Shown here in pieces: positions 32,016 through 45,256 of a DNA stretch of 64,000 nucleotides (positions are counted from its first letter, which is position 1; the number at the start of each line of letters is the position of its first letter). The stretch lies in NCBI GenBank assembly GCA_951799445.1, contig OX637292.1, forward strand, positions 8,993,296-9,057,295, given 5' to 3'. The DNA is from Pseudisothecium myosuroides (lineage: Eukaryota; Streptophyta; Bryopsida; Hypnales; Lembophyllaceae). The translations under genes and the position numbers were made by a program. The notes below the pieces were generated by a model, which worked only from the letters and a program-made list of their open reading frames with translations, ran no database searches and was not told where the DNA came from.

Positions 32016-33417
32016 CAGAAGTGCAACTATCATCTTGTCGTCGTGCAACATGCACTTCTTCGGCTACGGCGGTGATCTCTCTTCATACTCCACGTTCGTG
32101 ATTCTTGGTTTTCCGGTGATGTGATTATCCTTGTAACAGGTACATCGATCTGGTGAATAATTGTGCATCAGAGTGCTGCTCTTCTCTGCATGTAAGATAC
32201 GTCCATTAACTGTTCTTTCATTTGTCTTTTATTCTCTCTGTTTTGCTCACACAGAGTTAACCACCCTGTGTCCTGTGATGAAGTGGATCGGATGGACTAT
32301 GCTATCTTTTTTCTGAGATTTTTTGTTATTTCCTTTTATTACTGATCGTTTTCCAGGCAAGACCTTGAATGTGGCATAAAGTTGATCAAGAGTGTCCAGA
32401 GAAGATGTGGATGTAACGGCGCAAGTGTACACGGAACGAGATTGATATGTGCAGTCTAGTTGAATGGGTCATAAGTGCAAAATATCGTCTGAGAAGCAGC
32501 ACTTCGAGTTCTCTCTCATTCTACACGCTTTCTCATTCTCCGGCAGTAATGTTGGCTTTGTCTAAATTTTTCAATCTTGGATGGAAAGCTGCCTAGTTGT
32601 CTCCTGAATATCAAAGATGCACTTTTGAGTGAAATTGAAACCTACTAGTTGAGAATTATCTTCAAACCTTTCACAAGTTGGATTCAGGCATGATCATGTT
32701 AATCTTCAACTAAAACAAGCACAATGTCACTGATTCCAACATTTCCGTTCTTCCATGTTTGTCTCCAGAAACGTACGCATTAATTTTCCGTGACCAGTTT
32801 CAAAGCTGTCGTTCGCCACTGGATACCAACTTCTGTCTCTTCCCTCAGAAATCTTAGTTCGACTTCTCATGAATACTTCTGATTTCTGTATTTTGACACT
32901 TCTAGGTTAAGGAACTTGTAATTGGCCAGTACCTGTTACTGTACTGGTCTACTTAATTTCGTTAAATTGGCAGTATTCCAATACTTTGGCACATTTCACA
33001 ACACATGTTCTGAAGGATAAATCCATACCTATCCTAGACCATCTGGGTCACAATTTTTGGCGCCAGATTACCAAATTACCAATTTACACTTTGTAACAAG
33101 TTTGCAAAACGTTTTTGCAATGGCTCCCAAAGACCCTCAGTTTTTGGCAATGTACAAAATCCACACATAACCTTTAAAAAATATTTGATGATGTATAGCA
33201 TCCCCTACTTCAATCATTTTTTTCTATTGTAGTGCTACCGCCTGCTCCCACCCTTGGCACTTCCCAAAAGGCTTGCAACAAGTTTGCAGCACTTTCAGCA
33301 ATGGTTTACAGTAGTCCAAAGATTTTACGGCTATGCACAGAACTCACACAAAACCATTGCCGTTCAAAATAATGGATAATGTGTCGCAGTCGCGGCTTAC
33401 TTCATGATGCCAATGTG
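32016..33417. other. Intergenic between the unknown gene and receptor kinase B
   Basis: No gene recognised. This stretch, with 31345-32015, has no counterpart in the other duplicate, where about 850-950 bridges directly. Either about 2 kb was deleted there or gained here. Confidence 0.4.
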
Positions 33418-36400
33418 CTAGCGCCCGCTCACACCCTTGGCACTTCCCGAAAAGTTTGACGAGAGAGACAACGAGACAGCACTGGAAGACGTCGACGACT
33501 CTGAATTCCCCATAAACTGAGGCATAGACGAAGTTGCAAACAGCGGCTGAATTTGAGGTAACTCCGGCAACGCCATATCCGTTCTCTCGGAGGCAGACTG
33601 AAACCACTGATTCACCAAACGCATCGACGGGCGATGGCTGGGATCCGGCAAACTACACAACAAACCCACTTTCAACACGAGTGCAGGCAACATCCCAGGA
33701 TCAAGCTCAACCTCTTCCTCGTCATGGATCCCCTGGTCCCTCGGCTGCTCCCCCGCGTTGTTGTCACGAGGATCCCCCAGTCGTGGATCCACCATGGATT
33801 CTAAGCTTCCACTTTCATGCGCTCGCCACACGCTGTCCACCAACACCTCCAACCCCGCTTCGTCTTGCATCCGCAGGGGTTTCCTGCTTGTGACGACTTC
33901 TAGTGCTAACACGCCGAAGGCATACACGTCGGTTTCTTTCGTGGCTCTGCCCGTGTGCATCATCTCCGGAGCCATGTAGCCCCACGTGCCGGCCACCATG
34001 GTCGTCTTCTCCGTGCGACGGTGGTCGACTAAGCGAGCCAGGCCGAAGTCGCCGAGGTAAGGGTTGAAGTCAGCATCGAGAAGGACGTTGCTAGATTTTA
34101 TGTCGCGGTGGAGAACACATTTCAAGCCATCTTCGTGCAAGTACTCCAGTCCTGATGCGACGCCTGCGTGGATGTATACCAACCATTGATGGTAAGGTTA
34201 TGTGAAACTCAAGATTCAAGAGAATGACGCTACTAGAATTGAAGCCCTTCAGAAACGTTTTGTCTCTGATAACACTCAGATGTGATTCCAAAGTTGACAG
34301 TCATTCAACTTTTCTACTAAGCATGGGTTTCAACCCTGCATGTGTGACAGGGTTAAGTGAAACGCATTCCAAGTTGTAGGAGAATGAAAGTTACGAACCC
34401 CTGCAAACATGAGGCATGCTAGACTGCCAACAAGACGAAGTAGCGGTTCATCAACGACGCTACATATATTCAACCCCTCTAGCAACGTTTTGACGCTGCT
34501 AATGACACTCAAGTGTGATTTCAAAGATGACATTCAACGTTTCTACTAAACATTAAATGTAGGGAACAACGTTTTGGAGCATGTGCGCTGAAAAATGTTG
34601 CACGTTTGCTTAGGCATGTTTCAAAATCTGCATATTCGCTCAAATACATCGCGCGCTCAAGCATGTACCAAAACGATGCACGTTGCTGAAAAGAGTCGCT
34701 AAATTCTTCAAATTCTAGTAGTGTGAAATTTTTCAAACCCCTGTACACATGAGGCAGGATAGACATACTGCACTACAACAGGAAGTAACGGTTGCAACAT
34801 ATCATCAACTGTTTTGTAGCGGTTCCGTACTTTGCCTTAACTGACCTCATCGTCTATTGCAAACTGGCCCATTGCAAAAGTGCTGCAAGCTTGTTGCAAA
34901 AGTCTTTGGCACGGAACCAATGCATATCATATTATCGATCATTGCCTAAACTGTTGCAAAGAACTAATATTGCAATCTCAAAGTGTTGAAAAAACGATGC
35001 AAAATGTTGAACTAAACCATTGCAAAATTATCAGTAGATTTTCGACGATCATGGCACAACCGCTGCAGAAATGAACTCAGTCCTCAGTCCTAGTGCTGCA
35101 AACATAAGGTGTATGAGTCAAACATAAGAAAATAAAACATGAGAATCCTTGAATTCAAGACGAGTTTGCGACCGCCTGCAGGTCAAGTTTTAATAGACTT
35201 TGGGTTGGTATCCAGATGCTTGACTTTGAAAAGAGAGTAGCAGTTACATTACTCCAGCAGCGGACGTATTCTTGGCTGGCTTCAGGGATGGGTGGTTTTG
35301 TAGCCCCTTTAACGAAATTGACGTTGATATACTTAATCAGATGAGACCCGTTTAGATTAAGGATTTAAAACGGGAGAAGGGAGAAGGCGATTCAAGCTAA
35401 GCGTTTTGAGATCTCACGACAAAGAGAAGCTCGGGGGAGTTTTGGAACTATACCTGCGAGAATCGCTAGTCGCACATCCCAGTTGAGCTCCCCATTTGGA
35501 TGCAACCACTTATTAAGACTCCCATTGGGCATAAACTCATACACCAGAAACATCCCATCCGCGCTATAGCTCCACCCCCGCAATTGCAACAAATTCCGGT
35601 GCCTCGTCTGCCTCAAGGTCCTCACTTCCGCAAGAAAACTCGCTTCGCCCGCTTGCTCTTCATCATCCTTAATACGCTTCACAGCCACCAACCCCCCTGC
35701 CGGCAACGTCCCTCTGTACACATCCCCATAACCACCACTGGAAAGCTTCTCACTTGCACTAAAACCCTTCGTCATCTCACTAAGCTCCTTGAAAGTGTAC
35801 GACCGCGACTCATCCGGAAAGGAATACAATGGTAGCTCGGAGAAAGCCTGTGCCTTGTTCATCTTGTGGTGGATCCAACAGAAATACAAAATGATTCCTG
35901 CAACTAGAAGTCCTGCTAGTGCCCCTGCCGAAACTCCGCCGATCAAACTAAGTGAGATTTTGGAACCAGATTTCGACTTTGTTACAGAGGAGATTCCAGT
36001 GGTTGCAAATTCCCAAGCCCAGATCGTGTGAACTTCTCTTGCGCCGCCTGTGCTGCCAATGAAACCCACGTACATCTCCTCGTCCAACGTGGTGTCAAGA
36101 CGCAAGTTGGGGTAATTTATGACTGGAACAGTAGGCCTCGCTACACCGGAGCCATTGCGAAACCAGACTTGCAGCGTCTGAGTCGCACTGTCATAAGCAA
36201 TCCAAGCTGTGTACATCGCATTGGGATCCTTACAAAAAAACGCACACGTCTGATTGGTATTCGGGGGGAGGCAAAGGTCATGAGTACTCAACGTTGCGGT
36301 GCCCACGTTTAAGCTAACGTGACTGTCACTCACGTCCGACATGAGAGGGTCGTTGTGGGAATCGATTTCAACTGCGAATAAGCGAAGATCAGCCTGGTTC

Positions 36401-36903
36401 CAATTCAATTCGCACAAGGAGCCACCAGCAAGCTTGGTCTCTTGGGCGCTGACAGTCGAGTTTGCGGAGAACATGAACAGCATCCCGCTCCCGCATTTGG
36501 TTGAGTCGTTGTCGAAGGAAGCGAAGGAAAACGTGAAGGAAGTGTGGAACGAAGCGACAACGCCGTTGGTTTTGTTCAAAAGTCTCACCTTGTCTTTGTA
36601 TACAACGCGGCCGCAATTCCCTGCGGCGGGTGGGCTCGTTTGGTGCGCAATTTCGGAGTTGAGGGCTACATACTGCCCTTGCGCATCCATCAGGGCGTCT
36701 CCGGATACAAGGAACATGGGCGCTCCTTGAAGGTCGTTGATCCCTGAGGTGGAGTTGAAGGTGAAGTTGGTGTCTTGGCCTGCGACTTCAGAAATGAGCA
36801 ACGTGAAGAGCATCACCGTCGCGGCTGCGCTTGTCCAGATCATGACGGAGAACATAGAATTCTCAGCGTAACTGAACAAACGAGCATAAGACTTTAAATT
36901 CAT
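33418..36903 (-). CDS. L-type lectin receptor-like kinase, copy B (two exons)
   Basis: Predicted 731-residue receptor kinase, closely similar to copy A. Exons: complement 35454-36903 and 33418-34163, joined within a Gly codon (484). Signal segment about 17-42, lectin domain about 44-300, membrane span about 318-343, kinase from about 376. Kinase residues seen: Lys409 (VAVK), Glu426, HRD 502-504, DFG 522-524, APE 548-550. The lectin metal ligands Glu179, Asp181, Asp190 and His195 align with those of legume lectins, but the sugar-binding Asp position is Ser139 and the usual Asn is Asp185. Cys at 97, 137, 164, 211, 220 and 224 may form disulfides, which is unusual for this fold. The P-loop starts with Ser388. 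Both copies keep open frames, which suggests constraint or a recent origin. Confidence 0.92.
34164..35453 (-). other. Intron of lectin receptor kinase B
   Basis: About 1.3 kb at the same position and phase as in copy A, but 1 kb shorter. It lacks one of the internal duplications and the 2080-2880 segment of A. Confidence 0.75.
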
Positions 36904-37160
36904 CCTAAACCGCCACGTTCAAGGAAACGAAACCAGCAACAAGTAATCCTCTCCCAATTCCTTCATCAAAACTCACCACCTCACACTCATGACTCGCGCC
37001 ATCCAATCCATCCTCCGTCCAAGGCTTGGTCTGCTTCTCCTAACAGCAGACAGGGTCCAAAACAGAACGGGTGACGCGGGCGTTAGTTCGGTTCCAGAAC
37101 GAGCCACCCGACTGAACTTGGGTTCCAGACGAGGCTCACGCTGTTGTTGGCCATTTTGAG
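36904..37160. other. Upstream region of receptor kinase B
   Basis: Leader and promoter region, similar to 5528-6010 and then divergent. No clear core promoter motif. Confidence 0.4.
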
Positions 37161-40100
37161 CTTGCGGCGGACCGGTGTTCATCGTTGCCCCAGTGGAGAA
37201 GCTGTTGTTGGGAACTTCAGGGGTACGGGAAGGGAACGTGTGTCGGGACTGACGTTCGGCTGATTCCAGTTCTACTGTACACGCCTACCCGGGTTGACGT
37301 TAGGGAACTGGAGGGGAACGGTTTTCAATTCAATGTGACCGACACCGGATTAGTTGAATGTTCTCTGGGGAGAAAGTCTGCTCGAGTGAAAGTCGAAAGC
37401 CTGCAGGAGTGAAAGTCTATGATCCACTCGTGATGTCACCAACAAAAACAAAACAAAACTCTATAGTCTTTCATTTGTTTAAAGAAGAAACAACAACACA
37501 ATAAGGTGGGTACACCCAAAACCGACACTTTTTGCTACTGAGCCTAGTTACTATTACTCCGTACAACCAGCCACTTGTACAAGTGGCCTGGCACAGGGAC
37601 CTTGCGAATTACTCCGTATTTGAAATTCGTGCCCTTATGACATTAGTCGAGTAACTCGCAATGATTAAGTTCAGAACTGGTCAATATATGAAATTTTCTG
37701 GATCGAAGCCCTCATTCGCTGTACCTCGTGATATAGATTTTCTTTTTCAAAGAATACTACATATGCGCATGTGCTCAATAGAGCTCGTGAGCATCACCAC
37801 GGGGCTGGCAAAATGGATGGCCTTCATGGCCTGGCTTGCAAAAGTAACCCCCGCCAATGGACTCCAAAACAGATGAACTTTTCTCTCAGCCAGCCCCAAA
37901 ACCTCGATCAGCTGGCCTTCAAAACGGGGTTGTTTTCAAGTCAACTCCCCTGCCTAATGACAAACCTCATACAGCAAAAAAAAATCCGAAATTTCCCCGA
38001 CAAACAGGCTTTCTGAGGTGAAATATTTTTTTTGGCTAATCGGGAATATCTAATCGGTACAAGGTAGTGCTGGTTTACGCCAATGGAAACTCGATTGGAG
38101 CAAGCTCGAAGGAGCAACAAAACTTGTGACGTACAGATCCTGATCTCTATCTCGAAAATGTCAATTCGGTGTCAAGCTCAATCGGTGCCGCAAATGTGCT
38201 CTGTAGGTAGAGCTCGAAGACATCCAAGCTGTCGCAGAGATTATCAAACGCTGATGAAGTTTGTTACATGGTTTGACTTTCACTCATTCACACGTGATGA
38301 CCCCTATTCATTGAGGACCAATTCCATTTCTTTGTACTGAATTGTGAATCGATTGCATTCGAAATGATTTGGAAACTGCATAGGCTATATAAAATTTGTG
38401 ACAAAGGCCCTGGTCCCCATGGGATCATGCTCCGATCCGGTCACCGCCGGGCCTAGTTGAAGGACCCAACTCATCACTCAGAACCCATCCAGATTTCCTT
38501 CTAGCAGCAGTGCCTTTAATTTTCATCTGCTAAGAGTGAAAACGTCAATTTGGTTAAATTGCCAAGCTGCGGCACGAATACTTTGACATACATTACTGTA
38601 TGTCTATCCGATCTAGAGCATATGTAGATTTAGGTTCCAGGCCTTTGATTGAGTCCTATGAAAGTGCGAAAATGGAAAGGAATACCGCCATGTACTTAAA
38701 CCTTAAACGTCGGGTTGATGAGCGTGGAAATCATCCCTTCTGATACTGTGTGATACTGTGTGACATCATCCACTTAAAAAAATCAAAAGTATTCATTGGA
38801 GGTCAAACTACTTGTGTAAGATTCCATTTTGCACAAATTCCAATGATGAACAATTGCACTTCTCTCCTAAAACAAGGAAGAATCGTTCCCCGAAACCGGC
38901 CGCAGAGCGTCGTTTAAGGGTTAATTGAAACTGTCTTGGAAATTCAATGCAATCTGCCCCTACCAGCAAGTCAAAGTCTTCGAGGTTTACAAAAGAGGTC
39001 TTGTTGAACACTTATTCTTAATCGTCTCTGAGTCTCTGACACTGAGCTTGTCTTTCAGGGGCTGACTGACTGAGTGAGTGAGAAAACCTGTGAAGTTGGT
39101 CGAGGCCGGAAGAGTGCTTCCGTTGTTGCTTGCAACTCTGCAACTCACTGTTGGATGCCGCTCCACTTGTCAACATGGGCGTGTTATTATTACTTAGTGA
39201 AGAGGATAGGGAGGTGCATTACATGGGCACATGTTGGATCCAATGTCATGTGGGAGCCAGAAGCACCCGAAACTCTACCATTTTTTTCTGCCCCTACCAC
39301 TGAATCAGGACCGGTTTACACCAGGGTCAGACCATGGACCAGAATTATTCCAGGGTACCCCACTTCGTTAGATGTGAGTCATGTGACCATGTCAAAGCAA
39401 GAGCCCAAGACAAAAAATAGTAATGGCACTTTGCGTGGTCTTGATATAAACCCAAGAGAGACCACAGCCTTGCCATATCTATTTATTATTGAATTCAACA
39501 TTGTCAACCGCAAGATCAATTAAATAGAAAAAATCTATGGTTGTGAGGTTTTAGCATGCCATGGTCTCCTAGAAACCAGCAAAACATTATCTGCTTTGGC
39601 CATGTAGGATTCCAAGTAGACTTTTCATCCACAAAAAATGGCATGGGCCATGGCCAAAGTGTAAATCCAACTTGGACCATGCCAATCTCTCCACCAATCC
39701 CTGCTTTGATAATTCAAGAAAACCTTTGGTCCGGCCTTGGTGTAAACTGGACCTCATTCAGGTTAAAATCAGCATAAATATAGGTAGGAATATCATAAAC
39801 GGTTAAAATCAGCATTTCAACCTGGAGGATATGGGGAATACCTTGAGAAATTGAGCTCAATGTAAGCAAAAAGAAGGATGAGGAAGAATTCAAGAAAAAA
39901 CAAGAAAAAAAATCCTCAAGAATGAATATTTTATTTAATATAAATGAAGATTCTTTATCTCGCCCCCATTCTTGTCTCATAGGTTCCCCTAATACGGCTA
40001 CCTTTGGAACTTGTTCCTAATCAAGTGTAAGCCAATTGAATCTTTTTCAAAGCTAGCTATTGTTGGTTTTAAGACACCCTACTCTACCATTAGAGGAGGG

Positions 40101-41764
40101 GTAACCGTTATTGGTATTCCTACCTTAGGTGGTGCAAACAATGATAAAATCATTTATGTTAAATTGACGATATTCCACAAAGCAAAAATTGTAATACATA
40201 TCTTTACACAAGTCTAATTTCGGGCCAAAAACGAGGATACAAAGAGATTTTGGGTACAAGACGCTTGGCTTGAACCTTGTCAAAGTCATAAAATTCTATC
40301 AATTTAACAAAATTGGTGTTTGATGATTTATTTCTAATGAAAAAAGAATGTCATAATGCCCTCCTCAAGAAAAAACCAACCTTGGGATTTTCAGAATTTT
40401 TAACTCTCACTCAATATTCTATGAATTTCTTAAGTTGAAAGCATTGGATACCTTTTCATGCTGCTAGACTTTCTTTAATCGGCCATGACCCTTGAAGTAC
40501 AAAATACTTCAAGTCTCATTGATTGCCTTAAAGAACTCTTTGATCAACTACCCAGTGGTTATTCTTAAAAAGTTGTAATAATTGTGGTGGTTGCTCATGA
40601 AAAGGTGTCATTCAAGGTTCAAATATAGATGGAACAATTAGAAAAATGGTTCAATTAGATGGAGATACCTTAATGTTTAAAATATTACCAAACTATTGAT
40701 TCAATTAGTGTGCTTGAGAAAAATTGCATGGTACAATCAACCAACTAACTCTTAAACAAAGATTTTGTACAAGCTAGAGCACTTTGAGTATAGTTTGCAA
40801 ATTTGTTGAAAATATTTATTTTAAAACATATTTAAAAATATACAGCATGATTATAATGAAAAATGAAATAAACAATGTGAACATTTTAGCTACATATCAA
40901 CCATAGAATAAATTTCAAGCTGTCAAAATTGATTTATCTTGAAGATTTTGAATTTCAAATCTCCCATTTTAATATATATCTAGCCAATTTCTATCCAAAA
41001 TTTTATTGTAAATTTTATTTATATTAAACTTGAATTAAATTTTTCTTCTAAGAGTTTCATTTACAAAAGCATCCAAAAACAATTCCATCAAAAAAGGTTT
41101 TTATAAAAATAAAAAATAAAATAAAATTTAAATACATAAATTCAATTTAGTTTTAAAAGTAAAATATTCAAAAAAATCTATTCTTGTAGAGTTGTTTGTT
41201 TTTTCATATTTGAATGCATAAACAAATAATAGCTCAAAATTCATCAACAACCATTTTTTCATGAAATTTGGGGTATACTTTAATTTGCAAGCAAGATGTG
41301 TACTGGTTGTAAAGAATCTTGTATTTTTGTAAGAGCATAATTATCATTTGATGAGACTTTTAATGATGATTACACAATATTGTAATTTTAAGACCACCTA
41401 AAATTAGTTTTAAACCAATATAATTTTTTGATATGCACCCATAATTTTTTGAAAATCTCAAAATTTTCCATATTATGCACTAGGACACAAAAATTGGTAC
41501 CCTCTATATTATGCATTCATCCTCCATTATAATAACACTAACTTACACTAATTTGGAAATTATTGGAATTTGAGAAGCACAATACATATGGAAGTTTATA
41601 ATATTTTGAATAAAATCAATATAATGACTCTACACTATTTTCATACTATACTAGTGCACCTTGTGCCATTTCCACAATCAACATATAAATGAAAGTAATT
41701 TTCTATTTTTTTAATCCATAAAAACATTGAAAATCCATATCTTTTACACCATACGTTCAAAGTT
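37161..41764. other. Long intergenic stretch, no gene supported
   Basis: Short ORFs (for example 37661-37876 and 39074-39523) have no domain and are not supported. A perfect 18-bp palindrome GCCACTTGTACAAGTGGC lies at 37570-37587 between two ATTACTCCGTA words (about 37554 and 37609). The stretch about 39905-40020 is similar, inverted, to about 54130-54240. 40600-41700 is very AT-rich. Confidence 0.4.
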
Positions 41765-42105
41765 TGGACCTCATTTTGGCATAGTAGAATAACTTTTTTA
41801 AGAAAAAATTTAGCTAAGAAAAGTTAATAAATGAAGTTAAATTTTATTTTTTAAATTCTAAAAATCCGTTTGATATTTCAAGTCTTAAATCAAAATTTAT
41901 TAACAAAATTCAATGAGGTGTTAGAAGGGACATTTTTTTTGACATTTTCAAACATCTTCTTTGAATTTTATCGATAACTTTCTTTTGGAGGTTCTAAATT
42001 ACAAATGGAATTTTGGAGATGAAAGTGATCTGGATTTACCAACTTTTTTTTGTTCAAGGGGATTTTAGAAAAAAGTTATTCTACTATGTCAAAATGAGGT
42101 CTGAA
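41765..42105. repeat. GGCATAGT hairpin family, copy 2
   Basis: Inverted arms start GACCTCATTTTGGCATAGTA and end with the complement near 42103. Similar in layout to 15895-16470 and 49053-49372. Confidence 0.6.
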
Positions 42106-42789
42106 GTTCTACATTGAACACAGTTCCTGTGTTTTGACAATGAGTGGTCAAGCTCTCATTTTTGAATTGTCTTATATTCTTTGAGGATTCATGATGGACA
42201 ATGAATTTCATTATAAAAAAACCCTCTTAACCATTCAATCTCACCAAATGTCAATGAAGTAATTCCTTCATTCAACCATCAAAAAAAATTCTTGATGATA
42301 GATGGTCAAATGATAGTTAATATATGATTCAATGAATTGTTATTGGATTCTTTGGATTTTTGGCAAACCATCTTCACATTTATGTTTAAATTTGGTTATT
42401 TGACTCTAGATTTAGCAAAAGAAATTAACACTTTTTTTCAACTAATTTAAGCCAAGCTTATTATTTGAGTACAACATTTGTTCAAAATGATTGTGGATGG
42501 ACTTGGGAGTGGAGTTGATCTCGTAAAGCAGATGCAATCAAGTGGCAACTTTGAGAATTGCTTTGGCATGTTTGATCACGTAAAGAGGGTGAAATCATAG
42601 ACAACTATCGCTTGTCACATCTATGATTCCATTTATGATTTCACTTATTGCAAAGTCATGACCATTGTTGTTTGTGATACACAGACTAAGGGCACCAAAG
42701 GCTAGCTCATTTTTGACATTGTTCGAATAGGTCATGGTAGAAAATGGTGTGTCGGATCCAACCTTCCAAGAATTCCGGTGTGATAGTGC
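42106..42789. other. Intergenic, repeat flanks, no gene seen
   Basis: 42106-42330 is similar, inverted, to 48840-49050. 42340-42430 resembles 16540-16640. Confidence 0.35.
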
Positions 42790-42793
42790 TTAA

Positions 42794-43724
42794 CCCCTAA
42801 AGGACCAAGGCTTTTTTTCTGCCAAAAAACACTCAAAACTGCCATTTCTATAGCAAAAAGTAAAAAATATTGAAAATTGTTTAAATCCACATCTAACCGT
42901 AGGATCTGACACCTAACTAGTATGAGAGTGTGTGGAAAAAATTTCAGAATTTTTGACCGCACAGATTGCAAGATATCTGCGTTTAAAGTGAAAAAAACAA
43001 GTTTTTCAGCACATTGCGGGACTGGATTTTTTGACTTTGAACATTTTTAACTTAAAATTTTTGCACTACAACGTTTTGAGCTTTAAATCTTTATAGTGGA
43101 GAATTGAGTTGAGAGTCTAGGGAAAAAAAAACTTAAAAAAAACACTTAATTATCATTCTTAAAAAAATTGTTAAGTAGAAGTAGGTATGAGATAGAAGGA
43201 AAATCTAAAATATTCATATATTTTAAATGGAATTAAATTGCACTAATCCCAATGGTGAGATTGTTCTAGCAAGTAATATAAACCACGTAAAATTTTTTTT
43301 TGAAAAATATGAAAAATTGCATTCAGAAATGAATCTTACAAGTTATTTTTTTCAAGAATTTGCTCTAACTGCCCGAAAAACAAGAATGTCCATAACTTTC
43401 TCATAACATATCCAAATGAAATGAATCAAAGCTTTCCAGATAGGCAAAAATATAATCTAAGAAAAAAAAAATATTAAAAAAAAAATTCAAATTTTTGTCC
43501 ATTTTTTTTTTGCTGCCCGAGCTGCCCCGCGTCCCCTGTTTTGAGCTTATTTGGTCATAACTTTTGTTCCCAGGCACCGATTGTGAAAAAAATTATATTC
43601 CCACAAAGCTCATCAGTTTTTCTATCTCCAAAAAAAGTTTCAAAAAATCACGACAAAATTTCAGCCCGTAGGTACCTGCCCGAAAACGCATTTGTCCCCC
43701 AAAGGGACAACGGTCCTTTAGGGG
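42794..43724. mobile_element. TTAA-family element B, intact 931 bp
   Basis: Ends CCCCTAAAGGACC and GGTCCTTTAGGGG, perfect 13-bp inverted repeats, flanked by TTAA (42790-42793, 43725-43728). No ORF of note. It preserves, as CACAGATT at 42960-42967, the unoccupied target of the 8.2-kb transposon in element A. Confidence 0.88.
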
Positions 43725-43728
43725 TTAA

Positions 43729-45256
43729 GCCAACTTTAATGCAATTTGCATTGTGTATGGGTCCCGGGTTCCATTTGTTCCAATGGTAGTCCGTGAAAGG
43801 ACTTGCTTGTTCCATTGGGCAATAAACACGCACAAGCACACAAAGAAGCTAATTGCCAAAGAATTATAGAACTAGCATATTCAACTCTACAAACAATACA
43901 AGGATGCAACATCAATACCTAAAGTGGGCAAGATATTTCTAGAAATCAGAGCTTGGTAGTACTCCTTTGGAATTGCATTAGAACTGGAAATTTGTAAATT
44001 GGAAGATTGGATCGCATTTTGGTACTTTCAATATCGTTAGTGGGGTGGATTCGTAGAAACGGTGTTACCTTTAACCTCATTTTTTTCTATTTTTTAATCC
44101 TGAATTCTAAATTGAAAACCATTTGAATAATGACTTCATTCATCATCTTTGCAGTTTCTAAAAAAAGAGGAACTAACATATGTCCCAATGTGCAACCTTG
44201 AAAAAACAGTGCACTACAAACAAATACAAGCTTTCAAAAAATGTGGGTCTAATATATTAATTGCCACGTATAATGATTGGATTTGAGCCTTCATGCAGAT
44301 GACCAACTATAGGACTCGTTCTATAGGGGCCCTTTTCGAAAAAGCCCCTCCAAAAAGGATTTAAAATTAAAGAGAGCTGTGGCATTTGGAAAGGGAAAGA
44401 AAATTACAAAGACATTTAACGAGATACTTGAAGCAAAAGACTTCTATATTCAAATTCCGCACTTGGAGGGTAAAGAGGTTTTTGGATCCAGCAAAAGGAA
44501 ATTGGATCTTCTGATTGATTTTGAAGGTGATATTCATCACCCCAACAAGGTTAACTTCTCTCATCCTTGGATTCAAATTAGATCATCCATTGCTAGAATG
44601 CAACTTGGGATTGTAGAGTTGAGGAGTTCAAAGCAATTATGCCCTTGATACTTGATTTGTAGTAGAAATGGATTGCGATATATTGGAACACATAGCAAGA
44701 ATTTCATACAAGTCAAGGAAACAATGTCACATCATCCAAAAGTACATTTAGACCAAATGCAAGCTATTGGTTGTTAGGCATGGAAAACCAACTGTTGCCC
44801 CTACTTACAAAAGGCAGAAGAGTGAGTATAAAGGTACGGCAATTCAAATCAAGAATTTTTGGTTTTGTGCTTACCAAATTGCATGATACATCATGGGACC
44901 TAAGCCTTTTCACATTCTTACCCGAGTAGAGATCCCTAAGGTCTAGCTTGTTCTTACTGATACCAATTGTACTTGTACCAAAATCATTGAGCTTGAATAA
45001 GCTAGTTCCGCCTACAGTCTACCGAGCCAATGTCACCTTGATGTCTATTCACCTTGCCTAGGATATTTGAGCATGTGCTACAAATTTATCCTTGATTAGC
45101 ACATGCTAAAAGAATCTCTTCCATTTGGAATGGCAAGCAAGTTTGTCAAAGTAGTAATTAAAAATCACCGCAATATGTGGGAAAATGCAAGGAATGTTAC
45201 TGCAAGTACAATTAGCATGAACTTCTTTCTTTGCCTTGGATTTATGACTATTTCTT
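43729..45256. other. Intergenic, no gene supported
   Basis: The ORF at 44379-44648 (89 residues, Lys-rich) has a weakly protein-like composition but no partner or domain. Stop-ridden stretches around 44700-45250 could be relics of a retroelement; I cannot name it. Confidence 0.3.

Noticed and set aside
37570..37587. 18-bp perfect palindrome as a regulatory operator
   Set aside because: Isolated, not near a supported gene start; kept only as a note in the intergenic entry.
39074..39523. 149-residue plus-strand ORF
   Set aside because: Starts at a non-ATG codon, no domain, no repeat or partner, composition unlike a folded protein.
44379..44648. 89-residue Lys-rich ORF
   Set aside because: Flanked by stop-ridden sequence with no recognisable element; protein-like wording alone is not enough.
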